Below are positions 6,724-9,140 of a DNA stretch of 9,140 nt, one piece after another (the first letter of the stretch is position 1; each line of letters opens with the position of its first letter). This DNA is from UBA822 sp036336795 (GTDB taxonomy: Bacteria; Gemmatimonadota; Gemmatimonadetes; Longimicrobiales; Gaopeijiaceae). Both the position numbers and the translations under genes were made by a program. The notes beneath the pieces are model-generated. The model was not told the DNA's origin, searched no databases, and saw only the letters and a list, made by a program, of their open reading frames with translations. The stretch spans positions 1-9,140 of the forward strand of contig JAYZFL010000032.1 in the NCBI GenBank assembly GCA_036336795.1, given 5' to 3'.

Positions 6724-7051
6724 GAAATTACGGTAAAACTTCTAATAATCGACTGTCAACAAGGATACAGGCTCAGGTTCCCTTAAAAATCCCCCTCCGG
6801 ACACCTATTAGCGACCCAACACCCCAATCCCAGCCTACGTTGCTCTGATTGCCGTAGCGCCTTTGTCCCTGCTGATATCCGTATCCGTAAAACTGACTGT
6901 TTGAGATGGAAATGTTCGCTGACGCCCCACCCGTCTCTGGCGTGGCTCCCGAGCACCAGCGCATCTTCGTAGACGGCATAGACGAATTATCGCTGGGACC
7001 CAACCAGCTCCCATTTTTCCGAGGCAACGGAATCACAGCGGAGGACGAATC
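6724..7051. other. Divergent intergenic region, 328 bp
   Basis: This lies between the minus-strand metal block and the plus-strand hydrolase gene. The left end holds the promoter-like sequence at 6730-6759. The right end holds GGAGG seven bases before the ATG at 7052, a strong ribosome site. A small hairpin (GCTGG, 7-base loop, CCAGC; 6992-7008) is followed by TCCCATTTTT and could be a weak terminator or leader structure on the plus strand. Two short open frames cross the region (plus 6906-7058 and minus 6773-7036); neither has a ribosome site or a recognisable product. I saw no Zur or Fur-type long palindrome and no repeat of note. Confidence 0.6.
6730..6759 (-). promoter_or_regulatory. Sigma-70-like promoter placed for a leaderless transcript
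   Basis: On the minus strand a perfect TTGACA (6759-6754) is followed 18 bases later by TACCGT (6735-6730), which keeps the T, A and final T of the -10 consensus. Six bases separate it from the ATG at 6723, so transcription would begin at or next to the start codon. The -10 lies inside the short palindrome TTACCGTAA. The promoter would serve the small Cys/His gene and probably the metal block behind it. The -35 is strong, the -10 only fair. Confidence 0.5.
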
Positions 7052-8566
7052 ATGGTAACGCGATTTTGGCTGTCACTGAGCCTCACCGCGCTGATGGCAG
7101 GATCATCCTCGGCGCAGGATGTACACAGCGTCTTGCGGACCGCCGCGACCGCTATGGGCGTGGTCGACATGGAGTCCATTCACTACTCGGGCACTGGCTG
7201 GCAAGGGATGGTTGGGCAGAACGTCTCGCCGGATCAGGATTGGCCCCGAGTGGACCTCACGAGTTATTCCATGACGATCGATTTCGAGACGATGTCGTCG
7301 AGAGAGGAATACGTCCGGGTACAAGGCGACAATCCGCAACGAGGCGGTGGCCGTGGATTCCCGTTCCTGACCGAACAACGGATCACGAATCTCGTCAGCG
7401 GCGACTACGCTTGGACCTTGAACGCACAGGGACAATCCACACCTCAGCCGGCTGCGGCCGAGCTCCGACGACTCGAGATCTTCCTTACGCCCTGGGGGTT
7501 CCTGAAGGGTGCGATGGCGCCGGGCGCCAACCCGACCGTGATTACTCGCAATGAGTATGGAGGCAGGGTCGCCGTGGTTTCGTTTGTCGCCTTCGGGAAG
7601 TATCGAGTGAACGGTACGATCAATCCTCAGAATCTGGTCCAGCGAGTACAGACCTGGGTTCCCAATCCCATCGTTGGTGACTTGTACTATGAGAACGTCT
7701 ACACCCGTTACCAGGACATGGGCGGCGTGAAGATTCCCCGGTTTCATCAGCATCAGGATTATGACGATGGTGCGCATGAGCCGAATGTGAGCGGCGGCGA
7801 CCATTCGTTTGGCCTGGAAACAGTCTCGGACGTGCAGGTGAATGTGACGAACGCTGCACTTTCGGTTCCGAACGAAGTGCGGAGTGCCCGCGTTGATCCT
7901 GTTCGAGTGCAGTCACAAGGGTTGGGCGACGGCTTGTGGTTGATCGGAGGCGGCTCCCACAACAGCGTGGCTGTCGAGTTCGGCGACTATGTGGCTGTTA
8001 TCGAAGCACCGTTGAATGAAGAACGGTCACTTGCGGTGATCGACGAAGTGAACAGGCTGATTCCAAACAAACCGATTCGGTTCATCGTGAATACGCACCA
8101 TCACTGGGACCATATGGGTGGAATCCGCTCCTATGTCCACGAAGGTGCGACGGTCATCACGCATGAGGGTAATCACCCTTACTACCAGGAGGTGTTGCGG
8201 GCCGGGCCATGGATCTTGGAGCCCGACCGGTTTTCGCTGTATCCCCCTGAGGAATGGTCGGAAGGCTACATCTTCGAGACAATGAGCGAGGAATTCGTCC
8301 TCACCGATGACTCGAGAACTGTCGAAATTTACCACGTCCAGGGTCTCGCCCACGCCGAGGGCATGCTGATCGCGTATATCCCGAGCGAGAAGATCGTCGT
8401 GCAGGCGGACCTTTATAATCCGCGAGCTCAAGCCCCCGATGCCAGCAGCCGGACGTTCTACCAAGCCTTGCAGCGCTTGGATCTGGACGTGACGACCATC
8501 GTGGGCATCCACGGGAATCCAGTTCCCATGGCGCAGTTCGTTGAGTTCGCAAGCCGAGGTAGGTGA
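7052..8566 (+). CDS. Exported metallo-beta-lactamase-fold hydrolase with extra N-terminal domain
   Basis: A 504-residue protein with a Sec signal peptide (1-21, ending S-S-S-A-Q), so it acts in the periplasm or outside. Residues 25-275 form a beta-rich region of the outer-membrane-lipoprotein or LolA-like kind, not recognised as a named domain. Residues 290-504 form the MBL domain. Zinc ligands are all present: H349-x-H351-x-D353-H354 (in NTHHHWDHMGG), His434 (GLAHAEGM), Asp453 (VQADLYN) and His487 (GIHGNPVP). This is a full two-zinc set, so an active hydrolase is expected. The substrate cannot be told: MBL members cleave thioesters, beta-lactams, phosphodiesters or sulfate esters. The ATG at 7052 has GGAGG seven bases upstream. 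The gene is divergent from the metal block and convergent with the M28 peptidase, with no obvious operon partner in view. Confidence 0.93.
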   Translation: MVTRFWLSLSLTALMAGSSSAQDVHSVLRTAATAMGVVDMESIHYSGTGWQGMVGQNVSPDQDWPRVDLTSYSMTIDFETMSSREEYVRVQGDNPQRGGGRGFPFLTEQRITNLVSGDYAWTLNAQGQSTPQPAAAELRRLEIFLTPWGFLKGAMAPGANPTVITRNEYGGRVAVVSFVAFGKYRVNGTINPQNLVQRVQTWVPNPIVGDLYYENVYTRYQDMGGVKIPRFHQHQDYDDGAHEPNVSGGDHSFGLETVSDVQVNVTNAALSVPNEVRSARVDPVRVQSQGLGDGLWLIGGGSHNSVAVEFGDYVAVIEAPLNEERSLAVIDEVNRLIPNKPIRFIVNTHHHWDHMGGIRSYVHEGATVITHEGNHPYYQEVLRAGPWILEPDRFSLYPPEEWSEGYIFETMSEEFVLTDDSRTVEIYHVQGLAHAEGMLIAYIPSEKIVVQADLYNPRAQAPDASSRTFYQALQRLDLDVTTIVGIHGNPVPMAQFVEFASRGR

Positions 8567-8687
8567 TACCGGAAGAAACCGTTAGATCCGCAACCTGTTC
8601 GGGTGGGGTACTAGGGGGCTAGTTCCGGTCTTCGAGCTCGGGAGCACGGAGGCGTAGTGGGTCACCTACGATGTTCGTCATAGTTCA
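8567..8687. other. Convergent intergenic region with weak inverted repeats
   Basis: Between the two convergent genes lie a 7-bp inverted repeat (ACCGGAA at 8568-8574 and TTCCGGT at 8623-8629, 48 bases apart) and, inside it, CTAG-GGGG-CTAG (8611-8622). Neither is followed by a T run, so they are not standard intrinsic terminators. Termination for both genes might occur here, but this is not shown by the sequence. Confidence 0.3.
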
Positions 8688-9140
8688 TCAACCCGGACTG
8701 CGCCTCGGCGGCCGACATCGAGGCCATTGTCCAGGTTGACCCGTACGCGGATCGGTGGGCAAGACCCGGGTGTCCGAGGGCACTCGCTCTGGATCCTCCG
8801 ACGCTTGGTACGCGAGCATCGCGGCAAGCGTCGCGTTATTACGGAGGTCCGCAAAAACGACCTTATCGAACGTGTCACGGTTGGTATGCCACGTGTATTG
8901 CCGATAATCCGGGTAGTTCGACTGGAGACGGAATCCGGGAGCGGGCTTACAGATGAAGGACATATGATCGCTTCCGCCAGTTTCCGGAACTCCGGGAATA
9001 TCCAATTCTATGTGGCCGGTAATCTCCACCGGAATTTTTGAGAACCATCTGCCGAAATGGGCGCCGGCACCGGTGAATCCCTGCATCCGTATGTAATCGA
9101 TCCGCCAAGTCCCGTTGTCCTGGTTAAACGCGGCCTGTAA
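8688..9140 (-). CDS. M28-family zinc aminopeptidase, C-terminal part (runs off right edge)
   Basis: The last 150 codons of a larger gene that starts beyond the right edge; the frame is open to base 9140. Visible features match the C-terminal half of the M28 peptidase domain: QAAFNQDNGTWRIDYIR at the edge (residues 2-18 of the visible part), GGSDHMSF around residues 55-62, with His59 as the expected last zinc ligand, a region around PAPGF before the substrate pocket, and YTWHTNRDTFDKV at 82-94, the usual H-T-x-x-D-T-x-D stretch. The tail (ASEDPERVPSDTR, then WPRCRPPRRSPG) is of the kind seen in large exported M28 peptidases. M28 enzymes use two zinc ions to release N-terminal amino acids, usually outside the cytoplasm; the signal peptide would be outside this window. 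It is convergent with the MBL hydrolase across 121 bp. Confidence 0.9.
   Translation of the reverse strand, partial: LQAAFNQDNGTWRIDYIRMQGFTGAGAHFGRWFSKIPVEITGHIELDIPGVPETGGSDHMSFICKPAPGFRLQSNYPDYRQYTWHTNRDTFDKVVFADLRNNATLAAMLAYQASEDPERVPSDTRVLPTDPRTGQPGQWPRCRPPRRSPG

Noticed and set aside
6773..7036. Minus-strand open frame of 87 codons in the divergent region, with a Tyr/Gly/Gln-rich part
   Set aside because: It has a GTG start without ribosome site, low-complexity composition, overlap with a plus-strand frame of equal quality, and no recognisable family.
8568..8629. Inverted repeat ACCGGAA / TTCCGGT as a bidirectional terminator
   Set aside because: The 48-base spacing and lack of T runs on either side make it too weak to call a terminator.
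8678..8878. Alternative frame over the end of the M28 gene, suggesting a frameshifted C-terminus
   Set aside because: The M28 frame stays open through the typical tail (ASEDPERVPSDTR ... WPRCRPP) to its own stop, so no frameshift is needed.

Overview
The window looks like a chromosomal segment of a Gram-negative bacterium with moderately high GC. The Gram-negative call rests on an outer-membrane beta-barrel protein, Sec signal peptides and a lipobox. Starts at TTG and GTG, plus the exported metallo-hydrolase and M28 peptidase, fit phyla such as Gemmatimonadota or Acidobacteriota. That placement is inference: there is no rRNA or marker gene here. I saw no insertion sequence, phage gene, tRNA, CRISPR array or integration site.

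Nine genes lie on the minus strand between about 1 and 6723, in four blocks read right to left. (1) 6723-2936 is a metal-uptake block: a small exported His/Cys protein, an outer-membrane barrel with His-rich stretches, a zinc-type ABC substrate-binding protein and an ABC-3 family permease. No ATP-binding subunit gene is present. (2) 2778-1859 holds a VOC-fold enzyme and a DUF805 membrane protein; their junction is an exact 18-bp tandem duplication that doubles both the stop codon and the TTG start. (3) 1726-261 holds a DUF1326 protein with a dense Cys cluster and a DUF2182 polytopic membrane protein, a pair with no assigned function. (4) 159-1 is the N-terminal part of a MORN-repeat lipoprotein that runs off the left edge.

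A 328-bp divergent intergenic region (6724-7051) separates the metal block from a plus-strand exported metallo-beta-lactamase-fold hydrolase (7052-8566). This faces the C-terminal part of an M28-family zinc aminopeptidase on the minus strand (8688-9140), which runs off the right edge.

The coherent theme is metal handling. An outer-membrane entry route, a periplasmic binding protein and an inner-membrane permease form one uptake path. The DUF1326-DUF2182 pair, rich in Cys, Met and His, may be a second metal-related module. The MBL hydrolase and M28 peptidase are themselves predicted zinc enzymes, but nothing in the sequence ties them to the uptake block. The two best candidates for undescribed biology are the His-rich barrel with its small Cys/His partner, and the DUF1326-DUF2182 pair.
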